Notes: generated by a model not told the origin, from the letters alone. A stretch of 36,496 nucleotides of DNA from STD1-80 sp043802745 (GCA_043802745.1 JAZDKU010000017.1:1-36496), one strand, 5' to 3'. Shown: positions 21,635 through 29,822, counted from the stretch's first letter. Program-made: numbers and translations.

Positions 21635-22993
21635 ATGTCATTAAATAGAGAAAAATTCAAGTATGTTGGCTTAAAAGATGTTGAGAGGTTGCCGAATACA
21701 ACGGGGATTTATTGCTTCGCCCGCCGAATCCTTGGCGAAGGCGGGTTTTTATATATCGGTAAGGCGATTAGTATAAAAAATAGGGTTAAAAATCATATTA
21801 GCCAGCCAACATTCAAAGATAATATTTTTGTGCCCCAAACTCAAAAGATTGGTTTTGTGGCCACAGGCTCGGAAATTGAGGCCTTAATTTTGGAGGCAAA
21901 TTTAATAAAAAAATACCAGCCGAAATATAATACAGCTTGGCGAGACGGCAAAAGCCATAATTTTGTTTTTATAACCAAAGAAGAGTTCCCAAGGGTATTT
22001 ATTGGTCATCAAAAAAAAGAAGGGGTCATCCTGAGCGGAGCGAAGGATCTCGGACGGGATTCTTCGGCTTCGCCTCAGAATGACAAGCTAAACATTATCG
22101 GTCCTTTTATAGATAGTGGAGCGTTAAAACAAACTTTGCGAATTTTGAGGCGAATTTTTCCATATCGTACTTGTAGAATATTGCCCAAAAAAGCTTGTTT
22201 ATATAAAGATTTAAACCTTTGCCCCGCCCCCTGCGAAAGTTACAGCAACCCGATTGCTGCAAGCTTACAGCAATCGGGTTGCGGTAACTTAATAGCGATT
22301 TTACAAGGCAAAAAAAATTCAGTGATAAAAAATTTGCAAAAAGAGATGCAAAGGGCTAGCAAACAACAGGACTTTGAAAAAGCCAAGGCCTTTCGCGACC
22401 AAATATTCGCTTTAGAAAATGTTTTCTCGCACAGCCATATTTTAGAAAAAGAAAAATTTAGCGGAGCCCTGGGGTCCGCCAATTTACAAGCTTTTCAAGA
22501 AATGCTTGGGATAAAAAATAAAATAAAGCGGATAGAGGGCTATGACATTTCTAATATCCATGGCCAGGAAGCTACGGGCAGTATGGTGGTTTTTGAAGGT
22601 GGCCAGGCAAACAAAAACGAATATAGAAAATTTAAGATAAAAATTACTGGAAAGCCAAATGATACAGCTATGCTCAAAGAAGTTATAAGCAGGCGACTAA
22701 AACATAAAGAATGGCCAATGCCACAGGTAATGTTGATAGATGGGGGAAAAGCACAGCTCAACGCTGCTATAGAAAGATTTATGATTTATGATTCAGAATT
22801 TATGAATAAAACAAAGATAGTTTCTTTGGCGAAGAGAAATAATGAGTTGTTTATAGAGGGCAAGAATAAGCCAGTATTCTTAAAAGATCTGCCACAAGAT
22901 ATTTCTAACTTAATTTTGCAAATCCGCGATGAATCCCACCGCTTCGCCATTTCTTATCACAAAAAACTCCGTAGTAAGTCCTTTTTGAATTGA
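21635..22993 (+). CDS. uvrC: UvrC excinuclease subunit, truncated and carrying palindromic inserts
   Basis: Nuclease of UvrABC repair. From the ATG at 21635 it is 452 residues (usual about 600). Domains: GIY-YIG nuclease at the N terminus (TTGIYCF...FLYIGKA), the cysteine cluster region (CRILPKKACLYKDLNLCPAPC), UVR motif (AKAFRDQIFALEN), and the RNase-H-like domain (EGYDISNIHGQEATGSMVVF, LIDGGKAQLNAA, RDESHRFAISYHKKLR). The C-terminal helix-hairpin-helix pair is absent. Three palindromic elements lie in its frame (21713-21748, 22025-22084, 22239-22288). An upstream in-frame TTG at 21608 would add 9 residues; the ATG start is preferred. Confidence 0.93.
   Translation: MSLNREKFKYVGLKDVERLPNTTGIYCFARRILGEGGFLYIGKAISIKNRVKNHISQPTFKDNIFVPQTQKIGFVATGSEIEALILEANLIKKYQPKYNTAWRDGKSHNFVFITKEEFPRVFIGHQKKEGVILSGAKDLGRDSSASPQNDKLNIIGPFIDSGALKQTLRILRRIFPYRTCRILPKKACLYKDLNLCPAPCESYSNPIAASLQQSGCGNLIAILQGKKNSVIKNLQKEMQRASKQQDFEKAKAFRDQIFALENVFSHSHILEKEKFSGALGSANLQAFQEMLGIKNKIKRIEGYDISNIHGQEATGSMVVFEGGQANKNEYRKFKIKITGKPNDTAMLKEVISRRLKHKEWPMPQVMLIDGGKAQLNAAIERFMIYDSEFMNKTKIVSLAKRNNELFIEGKNKPVFLKDLPQDISNLILQIRDESHRFAISYHKKLRSKSFLN
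21713..21748. repeat. In-frame palindromic element in the GIY-YIG part of uvrC
   Basis: CCCGCC (21720-21725) pairs with GGCGGG (21740-21745), with inner GAATCCTT and GGCGAA. It encodes the residues ARRILGEGG between GIYCF and FLYIGKA, where other UvrC proteins have a shorter loop. Confidence 0.55.
22025..22084. repeat. 60-bp palindromic element inside uvrC, exactly 20 codons
   Basis: Begins GTCATCCTGAGCGGAGCGAA and ends TTCGCCTCAGAATGAC; the ends are inverted repeats (GTCATCCTGAG / CTCAGAATGAC). It lies in codon phase and reads VILSGAKDLGRDSSASPQND. This is the well-known type of dispersed repeat whose translations (ILSEAKDL-like peptides) turn up in many bacterial proteomes. Here it is a clean insertion in an otherwise intact gene. 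Confidence 0.85.
22239..22288. repeat. 21-bp inverted repeat inside uvrC
   Basis: GTTACAGCAACCCGATTGCTG (22239-22259; shown as two parts GTTACAGCAACC, CGATTGCTG) pairs with its complement at 22268-22288 with one mismatch and an 8-base loop. It is translated as YSNPIAASLQQSGCGN just after LCPAPC. Confidence 0.8.
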
Positions 22994-23024
22994 CTTCCGA
23001 CAGAAAAACGAGTATATTAAGAGT

Positions 23025-23402
23025 ATGTTGGGAAAAGGACTTTTAGCTGGTATAATTGCTTCAATATTGGGGCTTTACTTGGCAACTCATTTTGTGCCAG
23101 GTGTTTCTATCGATGGCACAGGCTCTGCATTTTGGAAATCTTTAGCTTTTGCTGGATTAGTGCTAGGGCTGTTGCATGTCTTTATTAAGCCAATTTTGGA
23201 CTTAATAACCCTGCCCTTGCGCATAATAACTTTAGGGCTTTTTGGCATTTTAATAAACATCGCCATTGTCGAGATTGTGGATATTTTATTTCCGTCTGTG
23301 CACATAAAAGGGTTTGTGGCCCTTTTACTCACCAGCTTGATTATTTGGGGAGTAGATTTAATAATTTCTTTTGTGTTTAAAAAAATGGGGAAGAAAAAAT
23401 AA
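23025..23402 (+). CDS. Four-helix membrane protein of the YvlD / phage-holin-like family
   Basis: Protein of 125 residues with four hydrophobic segments. The pattern LLHVFIKPILDLITLPLRIITLGLFGI (in parts: LLHVFIKPILDLI, TLPLRIITLGLF) followed by NIAIVEIVDILFP is typical of the PF04020-type family. Despite the holin label these are ordinary bacterial membrane proteins and nothing else here points to a phage. Function is unknown; a link to membrane stress is known for YvlD in Bacillus. It follows uvrC by 31 bases. Confidence 0.85.
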   Translation: MLGKGLLAGIIASILGLYLATHFVPGVSIDGTGSAFWKSLAFAGLVLGLLHVFIKPILDLITLPLRIITLGLFGILINIAIVEIVDILFPSVHIKGFVALLLTSLIIWGVDLIISFVFKKMGKKK

Positions 23403-23404
23403 GT

Positions 23405-23594
23405 AATCCGTTAATGAAAACGAGGCGACAGCCGAAGTTTGAATTCTACGGAGGACTTACCCTGTGGAGTAGTTTTAAATTTTTAGTAAAAAATTTAAAA
23501 CAGAAATTTGCAAAGCAAATTTCTACTCCACGGGGTGTAAGAACTCGTAAATTCATTCGGGCTAATCGCCACTCACTCATTAACGATTTCTAAC
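23405..23594. repeat. Large imperfect palindrome with nested hairpins upstream of secG
   Basis: The left arm (GTTAATGAAAACGAGGCGA to GTGGAGTAG) and the complement of the right arm (GTTAATGAGTGAGTGGCGA to GTGGAGTAG) align over about 65 bases. Between them are two perfect smaller hairpins (TTTTAAATTTTT/AAAAATTTAAAA and GAAATTTG/CAAATTTC). The right end runs to the secG ATG. A related element precedes ssb (34489-34598). There is no coding potential in this 190-base gap. Confidence 0.75.
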
Positions 23595-23819
23595 ATGATT
23601 TCAGTATTATTGATTCTACAAATTGCTGTGCCCTGCCTTTTGATTGTTTGCATTTTACTTCAACAAAGAGGCACGGCCCTGGGAAGCGCTTTTGGAGGCA
23701 GTGGTGGTGGTTTTTACTCTAAAAGAAGGGGCGCTGAAAAGAAAATTTTTATTGCCACTATTGTTTTAAGTATTTTATTTATTATTGTTTCTATCTTAAA
23801 TTTAGTAAATAAGTCATAA
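23595..23819 (+). CDS. secG: Preprotein translocase subunit SecG
   Basis: Auxiliary subunit of SecYEG. Its 74 residues form two membrane helices (about 2-23 and 50-70) around the loop LLQQRGTALGSAFGGSGGGF, which is diagnostic. It directly follows the large palindrome and precedes the solute-binding protein gene by 7 bases. Confidence 0.95.
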   Translation: MISVLLILQIAVPCLLIVCILLQQRGTALGSAFGGSGGGFYSKRRGAEKKIFIATIVLSILFIIVSILNLVNKS

Positions 23820-23826
23820 AAAAACC

Positions 23827-25797
23827 TTGTCTCTTAACTTAAAAAGGCTCTTTTCTGGGCCAACAAAATTTCCGTCAAAAAAACAGTGGAAAAAGTTTTT
23901 TTCTGTTTTAAGTAAAAAAGAAAAAGCCCTATTTTTTGTTTTTGTTTTCTCGCTTATTTGCTCGGGCGTGATTTTAGTTTTAAATTTTTATTTTAAAAAT
24001 ACAGAAATTTCCCCAGCTATGGGCGGCTCCTACACCGAAGGCGTAATTGGCCAGCCAAAAATAATCAACCCGCTCTATCTATCAAATCAAGATGTTGATA
24101 GAGATATGGTGGAAGTTATTTTCTCTGGCTTAATGAAATATGATGAAAACGGGCAAATTGTCAAAGACTTAATTCAAGATTATTCCATCAAAGACCAAGG
24201 CAAAACTTATGAAATTACTTTAAGAGATGACCTTTTGTGGCATGATAAAAAGCCAATAACAGCTGATGATGTTATTTTTACCATTAATTTAATTCAAAAC
24301 CCAGAATATCAAAGCCCTTTAAGAATAAAATGGGCGGGAATTTTAATGGAAAAAATTACCAGCAAAACCATTTCCTTCAAGTTGCCAAAAAAATATGCTG
24401 GATTTACCGAAACCCTAACAGTTAAAATTTTGCCAAAGCATATTTTTGAAAATATTTCCCCGCAAAATCTACCTATGAGCCTGGTGTCTGAAGAATATTT
24501 AATCGGTTCTGGCCCTTTTAAGATAAAAAAAATAACGCACGAACAAAGCGGCTCTATCAAAAAAATATTTTTAGAAAAAAATAAAGATTATTATGGCCAA
24601 AAGCCATTTTTAAAAGAGTTTTGCTTTGCTTTTTTTAACAATGAAAAAGATTTGAAAAAAGCTCTTTTTCTTAACGACATCGATGGGTTTACTATTAATG
24701 ACCTTTCCCAATACGAGAATGAATTAAAATCAACAAAAATTTATGGCCTGGCTGTGCCCCGCTACTTTGCGATTTTCTTTAATGCTAAAAATGAAGGGGT
24801 ATTTAAAGATAAAAATTTAAGAGAGGCCTTAAGTTTTGCAACCAACAAAGAAGAAATTATTAAAAATGTTTTTTCCCAAAAAGCTCAAGTAGTAAATTCG
24901 CCAATTTTGCCAAATTTTTTTGGCTTTAATGAGCCAAAAAATGATACACGGTTTGACTTAGCAAAAGCCCAGCAAATAATTCAGGAATCACTCAATAGCG
25001 TGCCAAAAACAGGTCTTTTTACGCAAAACTTAAAAGTTGGAGGTAGCGGCAAAGAAGTTGAAATGCTCCAGACTTGCTTGGCAAAATTTAGCGATGTTTA
25101 TCCTAATGGCGAAATAAACGGAAACTTTGGCGAGAAAACAAAAGCAGCGGTTATAAAATTTCAAGAAAAATATTCACAAGAAATTTTAGCGCCATCTGGC
25201 ATTACCAAAGGAACGGGCGACGTAAAAGCAGCAACGAGAGAAAAATTAAACGCCATTTGTTTTGAAAAAGAGGTGATAAAGTCCAAGGTTGCCATCACCT
25301 TAACAACTTGCGATAAATTTCCGTTGCCAGAAATTGCCCAAGAATTGAAAAAACAGTGGGATTTAGCTGGCTTTGAAACAACCATTGAAACAGTTTCTTT
25401 AGCTGACTTGCAAAATAATATTTTACCAAAAGATAGCTTTAACATATTATTGTTTGGGGAGGCCTTAGGAGCAATCCCCGACCCATTTCCTTTTTGGCAT
25501 TCATCTCAAAAAGATTACCCGGGCTTAAATATTGCTAATTATACTTCAAAACCAGCAGATGCTTTATTGGAAAAAGCTAGGGAAGCAGAAACGCCGGAAA
25601 TTCGGCAAACAAGCTTAGAACAATTTCAAGATATTTTAATTCAAGATATGCCAGCTATCTTTTTGGTCAGGCCTGACTATATCTACACACTTTCGGAAAA
25701 AATAAAAGGATTTAATGTGCAAAAAATAACCGAACCAGCTAAAAGATTTTCTAATGTAGAAACCTGGTACACAAAAACTAAAAGAAACTGGAGATAA
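23827..25797 (+). CDS. Oligopeptide ABC-transporter binding protein with an inserted peptidoglycan-binding domain
   Basis: Family-5 solute-binding protein (SBP_bac_5), 656 residues. A basic cytoplasmic tail and one membrane segment (about 34-56) anchor it; there is no lipobox. The first lobe (GGSYTEGVIGQPKIINPLYL ... LLWHDKKPITADDVIFTINL) is typical. At about residues 393-480 a peptidoglycan-binding module is inserted (LKVGGSGKEVEMLQTCLAKF, TKAAVIKFQEKYSQEIL), after which the second lobe resumes. The only start is a TTG at 23827. No permease or ATPase genes are adjacent, so it may act with components encoded elsewhere. Confidence 0.88.
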   Translation: MSLNLKRLFSGPTKFPSKKQWKKFFSVLSKKEKALFFVFVFSLICSGVILVLNFYFKNTEISPAMGGSYTEGVIGQPKIINPLYLSNQDVDRDMVEVIFSGLMKYDENGQIVKDLIQDYSIKDQGKTYEITLRDDLLWHDKKPITADDVIFTINLIQNPEYQSPLRIKWAGILMEKITSKTISFKLPKKYAGFTETLTVKILPKHIFENISPQNLPMSLVSEEYLIGSGPFKIKKITHEQSGSIKKIFLEKNKDYYGQKPFLKEFCFAFFNNEKDLKKALFLNDIDGFTINDLSQYENELKSTKIYGLAVPRYFAIFFNAKNEGVFKDKNLREALSFATNKEEIIKNVFSQKAQVVNSPILPNFFGFNEPKNDTRFDLAKAQQIIQESLNSVPKTGLFTQNLKVGGSGKEVEMLQTCLAKFSDVYPNGEINGNFGEKTKAAVIKFQEKYSQEILAPSGITKGTGDVKAATREKLNAICFEKEVIKSKVAITLTTCDKFPLPEIAQELKKQWDLAGFETTIETVSLADLQNNILPKDSFNILLFGEALGAIPDPFPFWHSSQKDYPGLNIANYTSKPADALLEKAREAETPEIRQTSLEQFQDILIQDMPAIFLVRPDYIYTLSEKIKGFNVQKITEPAKRFSNVETWYTKTKRNWR

Positions 25798-25801
25798 AAA
25801 T

Positions 25802-26755
25802 ATGAAACAAGTAATATTAAATTTTCCTAAACAATTTGAAATTGGCTTAAAATCTGCAGAAAATATTAAGTTAGAGGGTAGTTTTAATAATGTTATTATC
25901 TGCGGGGTGGGTGGCTCGGCCTTGCCAGGTAGCCTGGTTGAAGCTTTGGAAATATTAAAAATTCCACTTTATACCCACCGTGACTACAACCTACCCTCTT
26001 ATGCCACCAAAGACAGCTTAATTATCTCTGTTTCTTTTTCTGGCAACACTGAAGAAACTCTTTCTGGGTATGAGGAGGCAGTAAACAAAAAATATCCAGT
26101 AATTGCTTTATCCACTGGAGGAAAGTTAGAAACTCTAGCCAAACAACATGGCCTGCCAGTGGCTATTGTGCCCAACGACTGCTTGCAGCCAAGGTTTGGC
26201 ACTGGATATTTGGCTGGGGCAATGTTAAAAATTTTAGCTAATTGCCAAATAATCCCCGACCAAACCAAAGCCCTAATAACCATGGCTTCTAACCTAAAGC
26301 CTGAAAGCCAAGAGGAAGACGGAAAAGCTTTGGCTAAAAAATTAATTGATAAAATTCCTATAATTTACGCCTCTAACGATTTTAAATTAATAGCTTTAAT
26401 GTGGAAGATAAAATTCAATGAAAATTCTAAAATAATGGCTTTTTGGAATTATTTCCCAGAATTAAACCACAATGAAATGGTGGGACTTACCAACTTAAAG
26501 GGCAACTTCCATTTTATTATTATTCGAGATGAAAACGACAATGAAAGAACAAAAAAACGAATGGATTTATTTGCTAGCCTGGCCAAAGAAAAGGGCGCTG
26601 AGGTTAGCTTTATTGAAGCGCAGGGAGCAACAAAAATAGAAAAAATCTTTAATGCTTCATTGCTTGGTGATTGGGCCAGCTATTATTTAGCCCTAGCATA
26701 CAACCAAGACCCCGTACCCGTCGCCATTGTCGAAACCTTCAAAAAACAGTTGTAA
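25802..26755 (+). CDS. Bifunctional phosphoglucose/phosphomannose isomerase family
   Basis: SIS-domain sugar isomerase of 317 residues, interconverting glucose-6-P, mannose-6-P and fructose-6-P. Motifs: CGVGGSALPGSLVEAL, the sugar-phosphate loop SFSGNTEETLSGYEEA, and PELNHNEMVGL with the likely catalytic Glu/His. It lies 4 bases after the binding-protein gene. Together with the two mutases at 31-34 kb it would supply hexose phosphates for glycolysis and envelope sugars. Confidence 0.9.
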   Translation: MKQVILNFPKQFEIGLKSAENIKLEGSFNNVIICGVGGSALPGSLVEALEILKIPLYTHRDYNLPSYATKDSLIISVSFSGNTEETLSGYEEAVNKKYPVIALSTGGKLETLAKQHGLPVAIVPNDCLQPRFGTGYLAGAMLKILANCQIIPDQTKALITMASNLKPESQEEDGKALAKKLIDKIPIIYASNDFKLIALMWKIKFNENSKIMAFWNYFPELNHNEMVGLTNLKGNFHFIIIRDENDNERTKKRMDLFASLAKEKGAEVSFIEAQGATKIEKIFNASLLGDWASYYLALAYNQDPVPVAIVETFKKQL

Positions 26756-26762
26756 TTGCTTT

Positions 26763-26846
26763 GCCCAGGTGATGAAATTGGCAAACATGCAGTGTTCAGA
26801 ACGCTGTGGAGGCAACTCCTTGTGGGTTCAACTCCCACCCTGGGCA
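26763..26846 (+). tRNA. tRNA-Leu (CAG)
   Basis: Acceptor stem GCCCAGG / CCTGGGC, discriminator A26846, anticodon arm CAGTG-TTCAGAA-CGCTG with anticodon CAG, a long variable arm (GGAG GCAA CTCC) as in tRNA-Leu, and T arm GTGGG-TTCAACT-CCCAC. CCA is not encoded. The last 16 bases are repeated at 27001-27016. Confidence 0.95.
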
Positions 26847-27016
26847 CAAATGAGCGAAGCGAATTTGGGACAAGGGAGCAAGGCAACTGCTTGCCTTGCG
26901 CTGGGAGTTGAACGCCGGAACGATATTTTGCCAGCAGGCAAAATCGTGAGGCGGTGGCCAGCCCGAGCCGAGTGACTGACGAGGCGAGAGGCGAGGCCAG
27001 CTCCCACCCTGGGCAC
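26832..27016. repeat. tRNA 3'-end duplication enclosing a palindrome-rich segment
   Basis: CTCCCACCCTGGGCAC occurs at 26832-26847 (tRNA end) and again at 27001-27016. The 150 bases between hold hairpins: GCAAGGCAA/TTGCCTTGC, ACGATATTTTGCC/GGCAAAATCGT, and an inverted copy of the T-arm word GTTCAACTCCCA (26826-26837 against 26902-26913). No gene is seen here. It looks like an element inserted at the tRNA end with target duplication. Confidence 0.7.
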
Positions 27017-27035
27017 TTAAATAATTTTAACTTAT

Positions 27036-28784
27036 ATGGAAAATCAAATAGAAAACAAAATAGAACAAAACCCGCAACAAAATCAACAATCGCAAAGACC
27101 TAAAGTTCACAGAATACCTGGCTTGCGCATTATCCCTTTGGGGGGCATGGAAGAGGTTGGCCGCAATATGACAGTTTTTGAATACGAGAGAGATATTATT
27201 ATCTTAGACATGGGTATTCAATTCCCCGAAGAAGATATGCCTGGCATTGACTATATCATCCCCAATATTAGCTATTTAAAAGGCAAAGAGAAAAATATTC
27301 GAGCTGTTATTTTAAGCCATGGCCACCTTGACCACGTAGGAGCTGCTCCCCTGCTTTTGCCCAAGCTTGGTTACCCCCCTGTTATTGCCCGAGACTTAAC
27401 CGTGGCTATTATAAAGAAAAGAATGGAGGAATTTGAAAAAAATTCTTCCAAGCGCTTAGATGTTATAAAAATAAATTCAATCAATGATCGCTTTGACTTG
27501 GGTAAATTTAGAGTTGGCTTTTTTAATATTGAGCACTCAATTGTAGACGCAGTTGGAGTTATTTTAAGCACGCCCCAAGGAACAATTATCCACCCCGGAG
27601 ACTGGACTATGGACACAAATAACAGCGATGGCGAAGTTTTAACTTATAATCATTTAGCTAATTTACCCAAGCCAAAAATTTTAATGCTCGAAAGCCTTGG
27701 CGCCACCAACACTTCCAAGGAGATTGTTTCAGAAAAAGAAATGTACGCTAATTTAGAGAAGTTAATTAAAGAGGCTAGGGGTAAAGTTATTATTGGCACA
27801 TTTTCTTCGCAAATAAAAAGGGTTGGGCACTTAATAGAATATGCCAAACAAATTGGCAAGAAAGTAGCTCTGGACGGCTACAGTATGAAAATAAATGTGG
27901 AGATAGCCAAAGAACTTGGCTACATTAAGGTTGATAAAGAAACAATTATACCCATAAATAAAATAAAAGAATATCCTGATGAGAAAGTAATGGTTATTTG
28001 CACAGGCGCTCAGGGTGAAGGTAATGCTGTTTTGTCAAGAATTATCAGTGGCGACCATAAATTTATTAAAATAAGAAAAAATGACACGGTTATCTTTTCT
28101 TCTTCAGTAATCCCTGGCAATGAAAGAGCTATTCAAAGGCTAAAAGACGGGCTTTACCGAAAGTGCGACAATGTTATTCATAATGATGTTATGGACGTGC
28201 ACACCAGCGGGCACTCAACTGCTAATAGTATTAAAGAAATGATTAGGCAGGTCCAGCCAGATTTCTTTTTGCCTGTTTATGCCAATCATTACTTTTTAAA
28301 AGAAGCTGCCAAATTGGCAGCGGCTATGGGATTTGACCCAAACAAAATTTTTGTTTTAGACAATGGCTCAACTCTAGAGCTTTACAATGGAACAGCTAAA
28401 ATCCTAAATAAAAAGGTAGATACTAGCTATGTTTTTGTGGATGGCTTGGGGGTTGGAGATATTGGCGAGGTTGTTTTGCGAGATCGCCAAAATTTATCAC
28501 AAGACGGAATGTTTGTTATTATTGTGGCCATAGACAGGGTAACGGGAAGAGTAAAAGGCTCTCCTGATATAATTTCTCGCGGGTTTATTTATTTAAGAGA
28601 GTCACAAGACTTACTAAGAGAAACACGAAAAAGAGTTATTGGCATTGTGGAGAGGCCTTTAAAAGATAACGCAAAGCCAAGCTTAACCTATGTTAAAGAT
28701 GAAATAAGAAATAGGATTGGCGAATTTCTGTTTTTAAAAACAGAACGTCGGCCAATGGTCTTGCCAGTTATTTTAGAAATTTAA
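27036..28784 (+). CDS. rnj: Ribonuclease J
   Basis: Metallo-beta-lactamase/beta-CASP RNase with 5'-exo and endo activity in mRNA decay and rRNA processing. The 582 residues start with a short Gln/Asn-rich tail, then motif 2 HGHLDH (His95, His97, Asp99, His100), later LSTPQGTIIHPGDWTMD, the beta-CASP region (IGTFSSQIKRV, VMVICTGAQGEGNAVLSRI), HTSGHST, and the C-terminal RNase J domain. Length is normal. It follows the tRNA region without a visible Shine-Dalgarno site. Confidence 0.96.
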   Translation: MENQIENKIEQNPQQNQQSQRPKVHRIPGLRIIPLGGMEEVGRNMTVFEYERDIIILDMGIQFPEEDMPGIDYIIPNISYLKGKEKNIRAVILSHGHLDHVGAAPLLLPKLGYPPVIARDLTVAIIKKRMEEFEKNSSKRLDVIKINSINDRFDLGKFRVGFFNIEHSIVDAVGVILSTPQGTIIHPGDWTMDTNNSDGEVLTYNHLANLPKPKILMLESLGATNTSKEIVSEKEMYANLEKLIKEARGKVIIGTFSSQIKRVGHLIEYAKQIGKKVALDGYSMKINVEIAKELGYIKVDKETIIPINKIKEYPDEKVMVICTGAQGEGNAVLSRIISGDHKFIKIRKNDTVIFSSSVIPGNERAIQRLKDGLYRKCDNVIHNDVMDVHTSGHSTANSIKEMIRQVQPDFFLPVYANHYFLKEAAKLAAAMGFDPNKIFVLDNGSTLELYNGTAKILNKKVDTSYVFVDGLGVGDIGEVVLRDRQNLSQDGMFVIIVAIDRVTGRVKGSPDIISRGFIYLRESQDLLRETRKRVIGIVERPLKDNAKPSLTYVKDEIRNRIGEFLFLKTERRPMVLPVILEI

Positions 28785-28787
28785 CAA

Positions 28788-28833
28788 CTTCCGCCCCGCT
28801 CCTCCGCCCGCAAGCGGAGGGGTGGGGCGGAAG
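28788..28833. repeat. GC-rich palindromic element upstream of trpS
   Basis: A 20-bp stem (CTTCCGCCCCGCTCCTCCGC with GCGGAGGGGTGGGGCGGAAG) and a 6-base loop, 14 bases before the trpS ATG. It is the second copy of the element at 18512-18553; the differing bases within the stem are compensated on the other arm. Confidence 0.8.
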
Positions 28834-28847
28834 ACAAAAATAAATAT

Positions 28848-29822
28848 ATGAAAATTTTTTCAGGAATACAACCAAGCGGAGATCTCCATGTTGGCAATTA
28901 TTTAGGAGCAATAAAGCAATGGATAGCTTTACAAGAAAAAGCTGAATGCGTGTTTTGTATTGTTGATTGGCACGCTATTACTGTGCCCTATGATGTAAAA
29001 ATGCTTCAGCAAAAAATAAAAGAGGTGGCCAGTATCTATTTGGCTTCGGGCATTAACCCAGAAAAATCAATTATTTTTGTCCAAAGCCAAGTAAAAGAAC
29101 ATTCAGAGCTGGCTTGGCTTTTAAATACAATAACTCCGTTCGGGGACTTGTCAAGAATGACTCAATTTAAAGACAAGTCCAAAAAACTCCAAAACAATGT
29201 GTCAGCTGGGCTTTTTAATTATCCTATTTTAATGGCTGGGGATATTTTGCTTTATCAAACAGATTTAGTGCCAGTGGGAGAAGACCAAAAGCAGCACGTT
29301 GAGCTAGCTAGAACAATTGCCAAAAAATTCAATGCCAAATTTGGCGAAACCTTTAAAATCCCTGAAGTTTCAATTATGAAAATAGGAGCTAAAATTATGT
29401 CGCTCACCGAACCAAACAAAAAAATGTCAAAAAGCGACCCAGAACCAAGCCGCATCAGCCTCTTTGACACACCAGAACAAATAAAAAAGAAAATTGGTTC
29501 AGCCACCACTGACTCGGGGAAAGAAATAAAATTTAATCCCAAGGAAAAGCCTGGTATTTCCAATCTCTTAACTATTTATAGCTTGTTTTCTGACAAGCCA
29601 ATTAAAGAAATTGAAAAAGAATTTGCTGGCAAGGGGTACGCTCCTTTCAAGTCCTCTCTGGCTGATTTGCTAGTAGAAAAATTAGAGCCATTTAGAAATA
29701 AAAAATCCGAGTACGACAAAAACCCTGCCTTGATTGAAAAAATCCTCGCCGACGGTGCCAACCGCGCCCGCGCCCTCGCCCAACCAACTATGCAAAAAGC
29801 TAGGCAAGCTATGGGTTTATAA
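28848..29822 (+). CDS. trpS: Tryptophanyl-tRNA synthetase
   Basis: Class I synthetase of 324 residues. The HIGH-type motif is GDLHVGNY (His15 to Asn18), preceded by SGIQPSG; the KMSKS motif is intact at 192-196. GDILLYQTDLVPVGEDQKQH and the C-terminal helical region are typical. It follows the palindromic element downstream of rnj. Confidence 0.96.
   Translation: MKIFSGIQPSGDLHVGNYLGAIKQWIALQEKAECVFCIVDWHAITVPYDVKMLQQKIKEVASIYLASGINPEKSIIFVQSQVKEHSELAWLLNTITPFGDLSRMTQFKDKSKKLQNNVSAGLFNYPILMAGDILLYQTDLVPVGEDQKQHVELARTIAKKFNAKFGETFKIPEVSIMKIGAKIMSLTEPNKKMSKSDPEPSRISLFDTPEQIKKKIGSATTDSGKEIKFNPKEKPGISNLLTIYSLFSDKPIKEIEKEFAGKGYAPFKSSLADLLVEKLEPFRNKKSEYDKNPALIEKILADGANRARALAQPTMQKARQAMGL

Noticed and set aside
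22776..22815. A fourth palindrome in uvrC (TTTATGATTTATGATTC region)
   Set aside because: The inverted match is weak and the words are AT-rich; it may be a decayed repeat, but I cannot support it.
23025..23402. Prophage, based on the holin-like protein
   Set aside because: The family is common in non-phage contexts and there are no other phage genes around it.
26683..27016. ORFs on both strands across the tRNA-Leu region
   Set aside because: They run through a well-folded tRNA and repeat DNA and show no recognisable protein features.
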